A stretch of DNA of 62,051 nucleotides from Marinobacterium sp. Lineage in GTDB: Bacteria > Pseudomonadota > Gammaproteobacteria > Pseudomonadales > Balneatricaceae. The notes under the pieces were generated by a model. The model was not told where the DNA came from. It searched no databases and worked only from the letters and a program-made list of their open reading frames with translations. The DNA is taken from positions 1 to 62,051 of the forward strand of contig JAOXSF010000186.1 in the NCBI GenBank assembly GCA_025800125.1, read 5' to 3'. Below are positions 1 to 10,082 of the stretch, piece by piece. The position numbers were made by a program, and so were the translations under genes. Each line of letters starts with the position of its first letter. Positions within the stretch are counted from its first letter, which is position 1.

Positions 1-111
1 TATGAAGAACATGAAATATTAGTATTTTTTAGTGAATCACAGGAAAATATAGAAGGAACATCATCTTTGTTTTCTACACTGCATGAAGTAGATGGATATT
101 GGCTTTTTTGA
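1..111 (+). CDS. 3' end of an unknown protein gene (partial)
   Basis: Reading from base 1, one frame stays open for 36 codons and stops with TGA at 109-111. The residues are mixed and protein-like (EEHEILVFFSES at the start, EVDGYWLF at the end), so I take it as the C-terminus of a gene that begins left of the window. It is too short to assign a family. It converges on the large protease gene, with the hairpin at 192-214 between them. The rest of 112-278 holds nothing else I can support. Confidence 0.45.
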   Translation, partial: YEEHEILVFFSESQENIEGTSSLFSTLHEVDGYWLF

Positions 112-191
112 CAGATTGGAACACTTATAAAGTATTATACCAAGATCCATTTATACCTGACCATTGCTTTCAGGTTTTATATATCTATAAA

Positions 192-214
192 AACCGCCAG
201 CTAAGCTGGCGGTT
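192..214 (-). terminator. Rho-independent terminator of the RTX-subtilase gene
   Basis: CCGCCAGC (194-201) and GCTGGCGG (205-212) form a perfect stem around a TAA loop, extended by AA/TT. Read on the minus strand the stem is followed by TTTTTAT. It lies 65 bases past the stop of the minus-strand protease gene. Confidence 0.85.
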
Positions 215-278
215 AAGTAAGGTACAGCCTGTTATTACAACAAAGCGGCTGAAGCATTAATTGCTTCAGCCTTTTCTA

Positions 279-3200
279 TCACAACAGCAGAGTGTATGCG
301 CCCAGATCGTTGTCATCTACAGTGCCTGCACCCAGGTAGTAAATACCCGAGGTTTCAGGCGTAAAGGACAGCGCCGCATTATTACCGGTGCCACTGTTAT
401 CATCGGCCATCAGTGGGTTCTGGTCTGTACCGTAAAGACGCAGGTAAGGGTCACTCACTGCTGAACCACCCGCCTGTCCACCAGCATCAAGACCAAAGTC
501 ATAGGTCTGGCCAGCATTCAGATTGACAGAGTACCAATCAATTTCACCCTCATTGCTCAATACACTGCTTACTCGACCACCTACAAACGGCAAGCTATAT
601 GGATTATGCACTTTGGTGTAGTCAATCACTTCCAGCGCTTTCAGAGTGTACGTACCAACATCAGCATCCGCACTCGCGGCCCCTACATAGTAAGTACCGC
701 TCTGGGATGGACTGAAGACCATTTCAGCGTCGTTCCCTTCACCACTGTTATCATCCATATACATAGGATTTTTCAGAGTGTCATACAGATACAACAGCGG
801 ATCATCCAGGTTCTGGCCAGAGATGCGATTAGCGCCAGAGTCCAGCTCGAACTTATAACTCTTACCCGCTTCCAGCGTAATGGAGAACCAGTCCACATTA
901 CCGGAATACTCAATCACCGATTGACTGTGGGAGTTCGGATAGATTTTACCCAGAACATTGGTAACTTCCGGGTAATCCCCACCTGGTGGCATCGGGTCTG
1001 GGCCCGGTTCTGGCTCAGGCTGCGGTTCTGGCTCAGGCTGCGGTTCTGGTTCTGGCTCAGGTGGTGGCGGTGCAATATCACCTTCCAGCTCAGCAACCAG
1101 AGAGTAAGTACCTGTACCACCATCGGTTTCAGTAACCCCCAGGTAGAACAGCCCGGTTTCTGCCGGCGTAAATGTCAGCGCCGCATCGTTACCATTACCA
1201 CTGTTGTCGTCTCTGGCCAGCAGCTTATTATCTGAATCGTACAGATAGAGGTAGGGGTCCTGTACTGCTGTGCCCAGTGAAGAGTTTTCAGCTTTCAGAT
1301 CAATGTTATAGGTTTCGCCACCACGTAACAGAATGGCAAACCAGTCAACCTCGTTCTGCTGACGCAGGACGCTCTGCGCATACTGCCCGACCCACAACAG
1401 GTATGGGCGGCTGACTTCAGGCGTTGACTGGTCTGGGCTGCCAGCAGGTGGTTTGACGATATGCTCTGTGGTCAGGCGGTAGAAGCCCGGGTCAGTACCA
1501 TCCGTTGTTGTTGCCCCCAGGTAATACTTACCGGTTTGCTGCGCGGTGAATGTCATCAATGAATCAAGGTTATGACCACTGTTATCATCGCTGTACAACA
1601 AGACTTCATCAGGGCCATACAGATGCAGTAGTGGGTCAGTAACACCGCGTCCCAACAATACGTTATCTGCTTCCATACCAAAGCGGTACTTCTCACCCGC
1701 TTCCAGGTTAATGGAGTACCAGTCAGTATCGTTCTGACGGCTCAGTACGTTGTACAGGTTCCAGCCCGGCTGGATGTGATACGGGTTACTAAGCTCGCTA
1801 TTGCCGTTACCTCCACCATTGTCACCACTACCATTGTCACCACCACCGTTCTGCTCCTCTTTCAGCTGTGCCGAGAGGTTATAACTACCTTTACCCTGAC
1901 CATAAGCGCTGGCTCCCAGGTAATAGGTTGCGCTGTAATCTGCGGTGTACAGCAGGCGGGAGTCATTACTGAAGCCATTATCATCATTGCTGGTAACCAC
2001 GTTACCCTGATTGTCATATAGCGTCAGCAGAGGGTCATCCAGTGCAGACTGTTCGCCCTGTTTGCCAATCAGATCAAATTGATAGCTGGAACCGGCCTCA
2101 AGACTGATCGCGTACCAGTCACTATCATTCTTGAAGTCAACATCACCGTCTACATTAGACCCCACTTCAAGCTGTGCATGTGTGGATACATTGTCAGCAA
2201 TGTCATCACTATTCTGATCGTAGGACATTTCAAGGGTATAGGTGCCCTTCTGTGCCGCATCATAAGCGCCGACTTCAACGTAGTAACGACCTGCCCCCTG
2301 AGGCTGGAAGCTCAATAAAGCATCTTTACCACGGCCACCATCATCATTGGTTGCCAACAGATTACCAGCGCTGTCATAGAGTTTGAGTTGCGCATCTTCC
2401 AGGCTACCGCCATTGCTGTCCTGGCCACGCGCTTCAAAGGTGTAGATACGCCCAGTCAGCAGCTCAACACTGAACCAGTCTTTATCGCCACCAAACTCCA
2501 GCTCATTCGTCACAGGAGCCAGCGCTGTCAGTGTTGCCTGAGTACTGCTATCACCCGGAATATCATTCTGATACGGGTTGCCTTCATCCACAAAACCAAT
2601 GCGGTAGTTACCTGTCTCCTGCCAGGCGGCCTTACCTTTCAGGTAATAAACGCCGCCTTCCAGCGCGACATAGGTAATTGAAGCATCAGGGGAACCTTCT
2701 GCACTGGTAATCGCATTACCCTGGTCGTCATGCAGCGACAGCCAGGGTGCATTCATACCTTCACCTTCCATGGTGAAGGTATATTGCCGATTGGCTTCCA
2801 GTGTTACCTTGAACCAGTCTTTATCGAAAGCGTAATCAATCGTATCAGTACGCGGCTGGTCCACCAGCAGTTCAACCGCTTCATTCAGTTCTTCGTTGCC
2901 ATCATCTTCGTTGACAACAGGCCCCTGCTCCTGTGCATATTCCTTGATACGATATGCCAGTGCTTCAACATCAATACGGTAGTAAGTCTTACCAGTATTT
3001 CTGACTGCATCACGTTCATCGTCACCATCCACAACCGGTACAGCAGAGTCTCGTGCCAGTTCTACGTACTCTTCCGTTGTCAGGCGACGGCCAAGCAACT
3101 CTTCAGCCAGTTGCTGCGCCAACGCTACAGTACCGGTAATAACAGGTGTTGCCTGACTGGTACCATTCATAGCGCGAGTTGTACCACCCGGCTGTGCGCC

Positions 3201-6200
3201 GTACAACGTAGCGCCCGGTGCGAACAGATCGACAACTGTTTCACTACGCTGAGAGAAAACAGCAATGCGGTCGGCACCCGCATCCGCTAGCCAATTGCCA
3301 TTACGGTCCTGCATAGAGCCCTGCATGCCCGCATCGAATACTGCACCAACAGCAATAGTATTCGGGTCAATGCCTGGATAGCTGGCACCTTCAGCCTGGT
3401 ACTTCACAAAATCGTTACCCGCAGCGGCAACATTGATCACTCCCATCTGGTCCAGACGCGCCAGCTGATCAGCCATGATACTGGCACTGGAGTGCGAGTT
3501 CTGGTTTTCAGAACCACCCAGCGACATATTTACGGCTGTGATGTTGTAACGCTCCGCGTTTTCTACCACCCATTGTAGCGCTTTCTCAATGTTACGGGTG
3601 CTACCAGAACCGCTGGAGGTAAGTGCTTGCAGCAGAATCAGATTAGCACCGGGCGCAACACCGGTCATCTGGCCATCAGAAGATGCTGCAATGGATGCAA
3701 CATGGGAACCATGGTCAGCACCACTTGTGCCGCGACCAATCGGGTTGGCGTCTGAGTCACCTTCACCTGAGAAATCTTTGGAAAACAGGATACGATCACT
3801 AACACCATCGCCATTAGCGTCAGCGCCAAAGAATGGATGATCAAGATCATAACCACTGTCGATCACGACAATCGTCTGGCCTGTACCATCAACATGGCTG
3901 AACTCCGGATTGTTGCGCATGGACTCCAGGTTGATCAGATCAAGAGGCGACATGGTGGTCGAACCACGTCCAGTAGAGCCTGACTGGAACAGACTCATTT
4001 TCTCATCTTCACCCGGCCCACCCAGCGTGGTTTCAATACGACCCGCATCCGGGTCTGGTTGCTGCCAGATCACCTCGTCATCGGTGTCATCAGGCGCAGC
4101 CCCCCCGGAAGAACCGCTATCTGGCGTTGTACTCTGACTACCCGTCGGCACCGTGCCATCCAGAGTGACGCGCAGTTCATTACCCGCCAGCGAACTATCC
4201 AGCACTGCGGTATGGTCAGCAAAGATAACATTACTGGTATTAACGGCATGAATACGTACTTCACCGCCTTGACCATCACGCACCACCAGATACCCATCAC
4301 TGACACTGGTGGTATACTGAGACTGCTCACCACCAAACTGAACCTTATCGCCTGTTTTTGGTGCCAGCGTGGCGATAGCACCCGGTGTCACGACCGTAGT
4401 AACAGGCAGACGCTCAAATGCTGCATTCTGCTCTGCCAACAATTCAGCCAGACTGACAGCACCGCTCTCCAGCTGGAGATTACTGGTATCCATAAAACGG
4501 GCATATACATTACTCAACGTAATCTGATCACCCGTTAGTACACCACCAGAGAGCAAGCTGATAACAGTATTATTGCCTTCCTGTGTCACTCGCAGGTCAT
4601 CACGGGTGATGCCCGATGCAAAGTACAGGGTGTCACGATCAGAGTCCTGTAGGCCATTGACAACATCTTTGCCGTCACCATAGTCAAAGTAGATATGATC
4701 CTGACCACGATTGAGCTGCAATGTATCGTTACCACCACCAGCATGGAATTCTGTGCCCCAGTTATAGACGCTGGACAGGGTATTGTTAGCATCATCACCG
4801 TGCTGCTCAACATTCAGTGAACGCAGTGTAACGCCACCATCCGCTAGCCTCAGGTGTTCAACCAGGAAGCTGTCCTGCTGCACATATTTCAGCGTCAGCA
4901 CCTCTCCAGACAACTGACCACCATCGAGGATATGCAGATCCAGACTGGTAATATGGTGATCGGATACTGTCAAACGCACGTCTGCCCGGCTGATGTCATT
5001 TTTCAGCTCCAGCACATCACCATAGGAGGTTAAACCACCGATGTCGGTAATCAGATCAGAACCATCACCACGATGATAGATATACGTATCGTTAGCCGTA
5101 CTACCCGTCAGATGGTCATCACCAGCGCCACCTTCAAAACGGGTGGCAATACCTTCATTGGCGTACAGGCGATCATTTCCACCCAGCCCTTGCAGGATAG
5201 AAGCGTCATCATCGGAGATCAGGAAATCCGTCAACGGAGTACCGGTATAAGTCCCCGCGGACTGGTCTACATAATCCAGCAAATCGGCCAGACTCAGAGG
5301 TTCTGAGCTACCCTCCAGTACGATGTTCGGCACTGTCATCTGTTCGGCACTGATATTTTTCAGTGTCAGGCTATCACCGGTAGTATTGCCATCGGAGCGC
5401 AGATAGATCACCGTATTCTGGCCTTCCTGGCGTACCAGCAGGTCATTAGCGGTAATCCCCGTACCAAAATGCAGCATGTCATTGTCAGATGTCTGCAATC
5501 CATCGACGGTATCCTGACCATCGCCATAACCAAAATAGATATGATCCTGACCACGATTTAACAGCAGGGTGTCATTACCACTGCCAGCATAAAATTCTGT
5601 CGACCAGTTATACACACTGGACAGCACATCATTGCCAGCAGAGCCCGACTGTTTGACATTCATTGAGCTCAGCTCAAAACGACTGCCATCATACAGCTCA
5701 ACATATTCCAGCCGGAACGCATCCTGCTGTGCATACTTGAGCAACAAGCTGCCAGCAGCGCCATTCTGAGGATTAATATCCAGCTGCAAACTTGTGTTGT
5801 GATGATCAGTCGTGGAAAGCGTCAGATCACTCTTGCGAATACCGCCGCTCAGCTTGATGATGTCACCAGTCGATGTTTCACGCCCGGAGTCAGCAATTGA
5901 GTCATGGCCATCACCTGGGCTATACAGGTATGTATCATTCGCATCGCCACCCTGGAGGGTATCGTCTCCGGCTCCCCCTTCAAAGATTGTCGCAACACCC
6001 TCACCCGCCTTCAGGCGGTCATCATCACCTAGCCCGCGTAATATATTGGCCTGCTCGTCGGAAATCAGATAATCGGCACGCTCACTACCCAGACGCACAG
6101 ACAACGGGCCAGATTGCTCCAGTAACTGAGCCAGAGAGAAGCGCTCATTGCTTGCCAGCACAACGGATTGCGCTGTCATTGCAGTCGCATCCGTGTCAGT

Positions 6201-7850
6201 CAGAGTGATCTGATCACCCGTTGGCTCACCATCACGCAACAAACGTACAACTGTATTGCCATTTTCAACGCTGACATGCACATCAGCAGCGGCAAGACCA
6301 CTTCCCATGTACAAAGTGTCATTATCAGAAAGGCTGAACCCTTCAATAACGTCACGGCCATCACCGTAGCCGAAATGAATATTGTCCTGCCCGTAATTCA
6401 GCGACAGCGTGTCATTACCACCCCTCGCATTAAACTCAGTAACCCAGCCATAAACGCTAGTCAGTGTTTCATCACTGCTATCACCCATCTGTTCAACAAG
6501 AATATCGCTAAGATCAAGCACTGTACCGTCATGCAGCTGTACCTTCTCAACCCGCAAAGCCTGCTGTTGAACATAGTTCAGCTGAATACTGTCACCGGTT
6601 TCAGCACCGTTATTGAGGATTTTCAGTACCAGGCTGGTTGAGTGGTGATCACTGGTTGTCAGGCGCAGGTCGTCGCTGCCAATACCCTCGCCCAGGACGA
6701 TGGTATCAACAGCAGTTTCATCTCCACCGCGATCATAAATAATGTCAGCACCGTCACCGCGCTTGTATATATAGGTATCAGCACCACTGTCGCCGTGCAG
6801 CTGGTCATTACCCCGCCCACCTTCAAACAGGGTAGCAACCCCTTCTCCGGCTTTCAGCAGATCATCTCCGGCCAGCCCTTTAAGGTGATCGTTATCGTTA
6901 ACACTGAATAGCAGGTCATCACCTGCAGTACCACCAGACGCCAGCGCCAGATCAGCCAGAGGAATTTCTCCACCCACAGGTGTATCGGTGAAAGCCAGGT
7001 TCATTGTGATGGTATCTGACATCACAATACGGTCACCAACATCCTGCCCATTTTCAAGCACAACAATCGTGAGCCCGGGCTTACCTTCAGAGAATTCCAG
7101 TTTCAGGTCAGACTGGGAAATTCCCGGCCCAAACTTGATCATATCCTGTTCGGAACCGGTTTCTTCTAACTCACCTTTCAGATTGATCCGATCTGCGCCA
7201 TCACCACGGTTAAAAACAAACGTTTCCGCCTGAGCACTACCGATAACTTTATCGTCACCCTGACCACTGGTGATTTCAACCAGATCTCCATCAGTGGCCT
7301 GCCAGCCAGCACCAATGGTGATCAGGTCATTACCGGCACCGCCATCTACGGTCACATCACCGGTACCAACAGCACCACCTTCAACGATCAGTTCATCATT
7401 ACCGGCGCCACCAGACATCTGGGTAGTGACACCTCGTACAGCCTGCAGGCTGTCGCTTCCTTCGCCACCACGCATCTCTGTGCTGCCATATGTGTCAGCA
7501 TACAGCGTGTCATCACCGGCACCACCATCCAGCACATCATGGGCATCGGGTAAGCCTTCACCCGTAACAGTGCGCGCATCCAGTACATCATCTCCACCCA
7601 GGCCACTCAGGGTGTCGCTACCCAGCGTACCGTAAAGATGGTCCCGGCCTTCAGTACCTGTACCACTGGACGCACCTTTACCAGCACCGGTCAGGTCAGA
7701 CTCGGAATCCAACTGGACATCATCTTGCTGAATAGAGACTGAAGGGGAAGAAAATGTTATCCATTGATTACTCAATGCTTCAGATTGAGCATTTTCCTTT
7801 TTGCTGGAGGCTATGCCAGGGGATACCTGGGAAGCATTTTTTTCAGACAT
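279..7850 (-). CDS. Giant RTX repeat / subtilisin-like serine protease with PPC domains
   Basis: This 2523-residue protein is probably secreted or cell-surface and is predicted to be a calcium-dependent protease. Residues 65-200 hold RTX nonapeptides (GGAGDDTL, GGAGNDEL). Three tandem modules of about 281 residues follow, roughly 320-1150, each with RTX units, a 'DHH.TSL' segment like the hemolysin-related Ca-binding domain, and an 'SVYxWxTEF' segment. A peptidase S8 domain follows with Asp in VVIDSGYD (near 1332), His in GADHGSHVAS (near 1380) and Ser in MNGTSQATP (near 1566). Seven PPC-type beta domains (DWF/DWY motifs) fill about 1660-2523, interrupted by a Pro-Glu-rich linker. No Sec signal is visible and no type I secretion genes are in the window, so the export route is unknown. 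The start is supported by a strong AAGGAG ribosome site. Confidence 0.9.
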   Translation of the reverse strand: MSEKNASQVSPGIASSKKENAQSEALSNQWITFSSPSVSIQQDDVQLDSESDLTGAGKGASSGTGTEGRDHLYGTLGSDTLSGLGGDDVLDARTVTGEGLPDAHDVLDGGAGDDTLYADTYGSTEMRGGEGSDSLQAVRGVTTQMSGGAGNDELIVEGGAVGTGDVTVDGGAGNDLITIGAGWQATDGDLVEITSGQGDDKVIGSAQAETFVFNRGDGADRINLKGELEETGSEQDMIKFGPGISQSDLKLEFSEGKPGLTIVVLENGQDVGDRIVMSDTITMNLAFTDTPVGGEIPLADLALASGGTAGDDLLFSVNDNDHLKGLAGDDLLKAGEGVATLFEGGRGNDQLHGDSGADTYIYKRGDGADIIYDRGGDETAVDTIVLGEGIGSDDLRLTTSDHHSTSLVLKILNNGAETGDSIQLNYVQQQALRVEKVQLHDGTVLDLSDILVEQMGDSSDETLTSVYGWVTEFNARGGNDTLSLNYGQDNIHFGYGDGRDVIEGFSLSDNDTLYMGSGLAAADVHVSVENGNTVVRLLRDGEPTGDQITLTDTDATAMTAQSVVLASNERFSLAQLLEQSGPLSVRLGSERADYLISDEQANILRGLGDDDRLKAGEGVATIFEGGAGDDTLQGGDANDTYLYSPGDGHDSIADSGRETSTGDIIKLSGGIRKSDLTLSTTDHHNTSLQLDINPQNGAAGSLLLKYAQQDAFRLEYVELYDGSRFELSSMNVKQSGSAGNDVLSSVYNWSTEFYAGSGNDTLLLNRGQDHIYFGYGDGQDTVDGLQTSDNDMLHFGTGITANDLLVRQEGQNTVIYLRSDGNTTGDSLTLKNISAEQMTVPNIVLEGSSEPLSLADLLDYVDQSAGTYTGTPLTDFLISDDDASILQGLGGNDRLYANEGIATRFEGGAGDDHLTGSTANDTYIYHRGDGSDLITDIGGLTSYGDVLELKNDISRADVRLTVSDHHITSLDLHILDGGQLSGEVLTLKYVQQDSFLVEHLRLADGGVTLRSLNVEQHGDDANNTLSSVYNWGTEFHAGGGNDTLQLNRGQDHIYFDYGDGKDVVNGLQDSDRDTLYFASGITRDDLRVTQEGNNTVISLLSGGVLTGDQITLSNVYARFMDTSNLQLESGAVSLAELLAEQNAAFERLPVTTVVTPGAIATLAPKTGDKVQFGGEQSQYTTSVSDGYLVVRDGQGGEVRIHAVNTSNVIFADHTAVLDSSLAGNELRVTLDGTVPTGSQSTTPDSGSSGGAAPDDTDDEVIWQQPDPDAGRIETTLGGPGEDEKMSLFQSGSTGRGSTTMSPLDLINLESMRNNPEFSHVDGTGQTIVVIDSGYDLDHPFFGADANGDGVSDRILFSKDFSGEGDSDANPIGRGTSGADHGSHVASIAASSDGQMTGVAPGANLILLQALTSSGSGSTRNIEKALQWVVENAERYNITAVNMSLGGSENQNSHSSASIMADQLARLDQMGVINVAAAGNDFVKYQAEGASYPGIDPNTIAVGAVFDAGMQGSMQDRNGNWLADAGADRIAVFSQRSETVVDLFAPGATLYGAQPGGTTRAMNGTSQATPVITGTVALAQQLAEELLGRRLTTEEYVELARDSAVPVVDGDDERDAVRNTGKTYYRIDVEALAYRIKEYAQEQGPVVNEDDGNEELNEAVELLVDQPRTDTIDYAFDKDWFKVTLEANRQYTFTMEGEGMNAPWLSLHDDQGNAITSAEGSPDASITYVALEGGVYYLKGKAAWQETGNYRIGFVDEGNPYQNDIPGDSSTQATLTALAPVTNELEFGGDKDWFSVELLTGRIYTFEARGQDSNGGSLEDAQLKLYDSAGNLLATNDDGGRGKDALLSFQPQGAGRYYVEVGAYDAAQKGTYTLEMSYDQNSDDIADNVSTHAQLEVGSNVDGDVDFKNDSDWYAISLEAGSSYQFDLIGKQGEQSALDDPLLTLYDNQGNVVTSNDDNGFSNDSRLLYTADYSATYYLGASAYGQGKGSYNLSAQLKEEQNGGGDNGSGDNGGGNGNSELSNPYHIQPGWNLYNVLSRQNDTDWYSINLEAGEKYRFGMEADNVLLGRGVTDPLLHLYGPDEVLLYSDDNSGHNLDSLMTFTAQQTGKYYLGATTTDGTDPGFYRLTTEHIVKPPAGSPDQSTPEVSRPYLLWVGQYAQSVLRQQNEVDWFAILLRGGETYNIDLKAENSSLGTAVQDPYLYLYDSDNKLLARDDNSGNGNDAALTFTPAETGLFYLGVTETDGGTGTYSLVAELEGDIAPPPPEPEPEPQPEPEPQPEPEPGPDPMPPGGDYPEVTNVLGKIYPNSHSQSVIEYSGNVDWFSITLEAGKSYKFELDSGANRISGQNLDDPLLYLYDTLKNPMYMDDNSGEGNDAEMVFSPSQSGTYYVGAASADADVGTYTLKALEVIDYTKVHNPYSLPFVGGRVSSVLSNEGEIDWYSVNLNAGQTYDFGLDAGGQAGGSAVSDPYLRLYGTDQNPLMADDNSGTGNNAALSFTPETSGIYYLGAGTVDDNDLGAYTLLL

Positions 7851-8542
7851 AAAGCTCTCCTTGCCTTAGAACCCCAGTGAGAACAGACAATCGGTCTGCT
7901 AAGGGTTCTATATAAAACACCAGAATCGGGCCTCTGATGTCATAAGGAATAGTTACTTCTGGAAGCACCAACAACGACTTGATGTTGTGTACCACGACTT
8001 CCAGACTTTTCGCCGCTACAACATACCATCAGGAACATAGCGACAACAGTAGAGTGAAATCATCAAAAAGGATGACCCGTAACCCTGTAGCGTCCATTTT
8101 TCGACACCCTTTAGCAATAAAACAGGCTGTTTTTTACTTTGCCCATAGATCGAGTATTAAACAATCGTTCCATACAAAATTAGTTATTTATAATCAAATA
8201 GTTACCTAATAAAAAAAGATAGGAACTATAATAAGGGTTCAAATTTTCTGTTAACTCAAACATCAACCCACGCAGTAAAATTTGATCAGGGTCACAGAAA
8301 ATATACACTGCTTAGTGTCAACAATATGTCATTTATGCTGCATCACCAGCTCAACAACCCGCTAACACCAAGCACTCGAGCCAGAAAAGCGACAGACCAT
8401 TCACCTACCAATAACAACCTGCTTGCTCTGACTGACCTCTCAGCATCCCTTACAAAAAACCGTCGATTGCATCCTGATGAAAAACCTATACATTAGCACT
8501 ATCTTATTTAAATAAGCCTTATATATATTCAGGGTAACTCTA
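7851..8542. other. AT-rich divergent intergenic region
   Basis: This 692-base region lies between two divergent genes, the protease (minus) and the periplasmic rhodanese (plus), so it should hold both promoters. A small inverted repeat, CAGAC/GTCTG, sits near 7884-7898 close to the protease start. I see no convincing gene, and no promoter I would place with confidence. Confidence 0.5.
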
Positions 8543-9133
8543 ATGAAAAAATCTCTTCTTGCAGCTACATTACTCAGCTTGACTCTGCCTGCTGCTAGCC
8601 ACGCAGCGAATGTACCAAAGAAAGCCACCGCGCAGACGACACTGGGCCTCTATACCACAGCACGTGAGGCATGGCAGATGCTGCAGGGTGATAGAAATGC
8701 CATTCTGGTTGATGTGCGAGACCCAATCGAAATCAAGTTCACCGGGTTCGCAACTGAAACAGATATTCATGTTCCATGGATGTTGTCAGCGCCAGAAAAG
8801 TGGGTAGAGAAAAGGCAAAGCTGGGGGATGAAAAAAAACCCGGATTTTGCCCAGCAATTGCAGGAGAAACTTGATGACCTGAAGGCAGGTAAAAACAGCA
8901 CCATTATCATTATGTGCCGGTCTGGCTCTACACGTAGCGCCCCCGCCGTCAATTTGCTAGCAGAGAAAGGCTACACCAATGTATGGACAGTGGTAGATGG
9001 CTTTGAAGGCGGAAAGCTGAAACAAGGTGAGTCAAAGGGCGTTCGTGCCCGTAATGGCTGGCGTAACTCCGGCCTGCCCTGGAGTTACAAAGTAAACCCA
9101 GCAGTTGCCTGGCGTCCAGCTTCAGATCGCTAG
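8543..9133 (+). CDS. Periplasmic single-domain rhodanese
   Basis: The 196-residue protein begins with a clear Sec signal peptide (KKSLLAATLLSL, cleavage after about SHAA near residue 22), so it acts in the periplasm. The rhodanese fold shows LVDVRDPIE near residue 55 and the active-site loop CRSGSTRS with catalytic Cys125. The loop is intact, so sulfurtransferase or related thiol chemistry is plausible. The spacing between the DVRDP motif and the loop is longer than in minimal rhodaneses. It converges with the CcdA-like/4Fe-4S/DUF4198 operon and may work with it, but it is a separate transcript. The natural substrate cannot be read from sequence. Confidence 0.85.
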   Translation: MKKSLLAATLLSLTLPAASHAANVPKKATAQTTLGLYTTAREAWQMLQGDRNAILVDVRDPIEIKFTGFATETDIHVPWMLSAPEKWVEKRQSWGMKKNPDFAQQLQEKLDDLKAGKNSTIIIMCRSGSTRSAPAVNLLAEKGYTNVWTVVDGFEGGKLKQGESKGVRARNGWRNSGLPWSYKVNPAVAWRPASDR

Positions 9134-9136
9134 CAG

Positions 9137-9184
9137 GCTCTAATCTTTAGATGCTCTGATCTTTACATGCTTTGGCCCTTACAT
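9137..9184. repeat. Three 16-bp tandem units after the rhodanese gene
   Basis: Units at 9137-9152 (GCTCTAATCTTTAGAT), 9153-9168 and 9169-9184 repeat with an exact 16-base period. The first two differ at two positions; the third is more diverged. The array starts four bases after the rhodanese stop codon. It is one of several such arrays in this window. Confidence 0.8.
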
Positions 9185-9252
9185 GAACCAGCCTGTAAGA
9201 GCAGTTCCATTTTCAAACGCAGACAGGCAATTAAAACGGGTCGACTAAACCG

Positions 9253-9279
9253 ACAGCTGTCCACTACCGGGACAGCTGT
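9253..9279 (-). terminator. Hairpin across the stop codon of the CcdA-like gene
   Basis: ACAGCTGTCC (253-262) and GGACAGCTGT (270-279) form a perfect 10-bp stem that includes the last codons and stop of the minus-strand gene. No T-run follows directly, but T-rich DNA lies a little downstream. It could be a terminator or an mRNA end stabiliser between the converging genes. Confidence 0.4.
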
Positions 9280-10082
9280 ACGACACCCTGCCAACCACTA
9301 CTCAATGCAATCAACATTAACAGTGCAGCACCCGTACGCGCCAGAGCAATTCGCCAGTGAGCTAACTGCTCACGTAACGTCTGCCCCAGCAATGCCACAC
9401 CATAGCGCACCAACAGTGACGGAATCAGTACCGCTCCCAGACCAAATGCCAGCGCCAGCAAAGCACCCACTATCGCACTGCCGCTCTGTGTCGCCGCTGC
9501 CAACAGCCCAAGTAAAGGTAAACAGGGGTTCAGTGCTAATGTCATACCCAGTAACAATAATTGCAGCCAGTTGCGCTCAGTATGCTCATGCCCGGCAGCA
9601 ACCCTTTCAGAGGCAGGCTTTATCGCATCTGTGGCAATCAACTGTAATGATGCGTTGTCAGCCGGTTGCTGTTTTTTCTCCTGCTGTACCATTTCCTGAT
9701 CATCACCAATAATAATTACAGGTGGACGCGCCGCCGTACAACCTACGGACTGTGTCTGGCCACTTTGCACCCATAACCGCAACGCTAACCAACCTGTAAC
9801 CAGCGCCACCAGTAACGGAATCGCTGGATGCTCCAACCAGTGAGCGACCCACTCTCCCAGTAACGCAGCCGTTACACCCAGCGCTATATATCCCAGTAAA
9901 CGCCCCAGCATAAAAGGCAGCAGCGCTGCATAAAATGGCCGCTGTGCTGCCGGCCCCAGCATCATCGGCCCCAGGTAAGGCAGGCAGGTCAGGTTACAGG
10001 GGCCACTGCCAAAACTGAGGCCAATCATAAATGCAGCACCAAAGCCCGCGCCAATACCGGCTCCCAGCATCTCCGGGTTCAC
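9264..10082 (-). CDS. CcdA/DsbD-like (TauE/SafE, UreH-type) membrane protein
   Basis: This 272-residue polytopic protein has two homologous halves of about three transmembrane segments each, split by a polar loop (about 105-170). Each half carries a Cys-Pro element: GPCNLTCLPYLGP near residue 27 and NPCLPLLG near 195. Paired Cys/Pro sites of this kind are typical of CcdA/DsbD proteins that carry reducing equivalents across the inner membrane. The sulfite exporter TauE/SafE (UreH) family is the other likely label. The GTG start overlaps the stop of the 4Fe-4S gene by four bases, so they are co-translated. In this context a redox role is more likely than anion export. Confidence 0.7.
   Translation of the reverse strand: MNPEMLGAGIGAGFGAAFMIGLSFGSGPCNLTCLPYLGPMMLGPAAQRPFYAALLPFMLGRLLGYIALGVTAALLGEWVAHWLEHPAIPLLVALVTGWLALRLWVQSGQTQSVGCTAARPPVIIIGDDQEMVQQEKKQQPADNASLQLIATDAIKPASERVAAGHEHTERNWLQLLLLGMTLALNPCLPLLGLLAAATQSGSAIVGALLALAFGLGAVLIPSLLVRYGVALLGQTLREQLAHWRIALARTGAALLMLIALSSGWQGVVQLSR

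Noticed and set aside
606-1235. Open frames on the plus strand opposite the RTX-subtilase gene (also many others across 261-7635)
   Set aside because: They are antisense shadows of a highly repetitive coding sequence, with odd composition (runs of Trp/Arg or Thr/Ile) and no ribosome sites.
4390-6900. Evenly spaced repeats that could suggest a CRISPR array
   Set aside because: The period is about 845 bases, the repeats are in-frame protein modules, and no short direct repeats with unique spacers exist.
7979-8209. 76-codon open frame in the protease-rhodanese spacer
   Set aside because: No ribosome site, no recognisable protein features and an AT-rich composition typical of a non-coding spacer.
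8543-9133. Rhodanese as part of the CcdA-like/4Fe-4S operon
   Set aside because: It is on the opposite strand and convergent, so it cannot share the transcript; a functional link remains only a guess.
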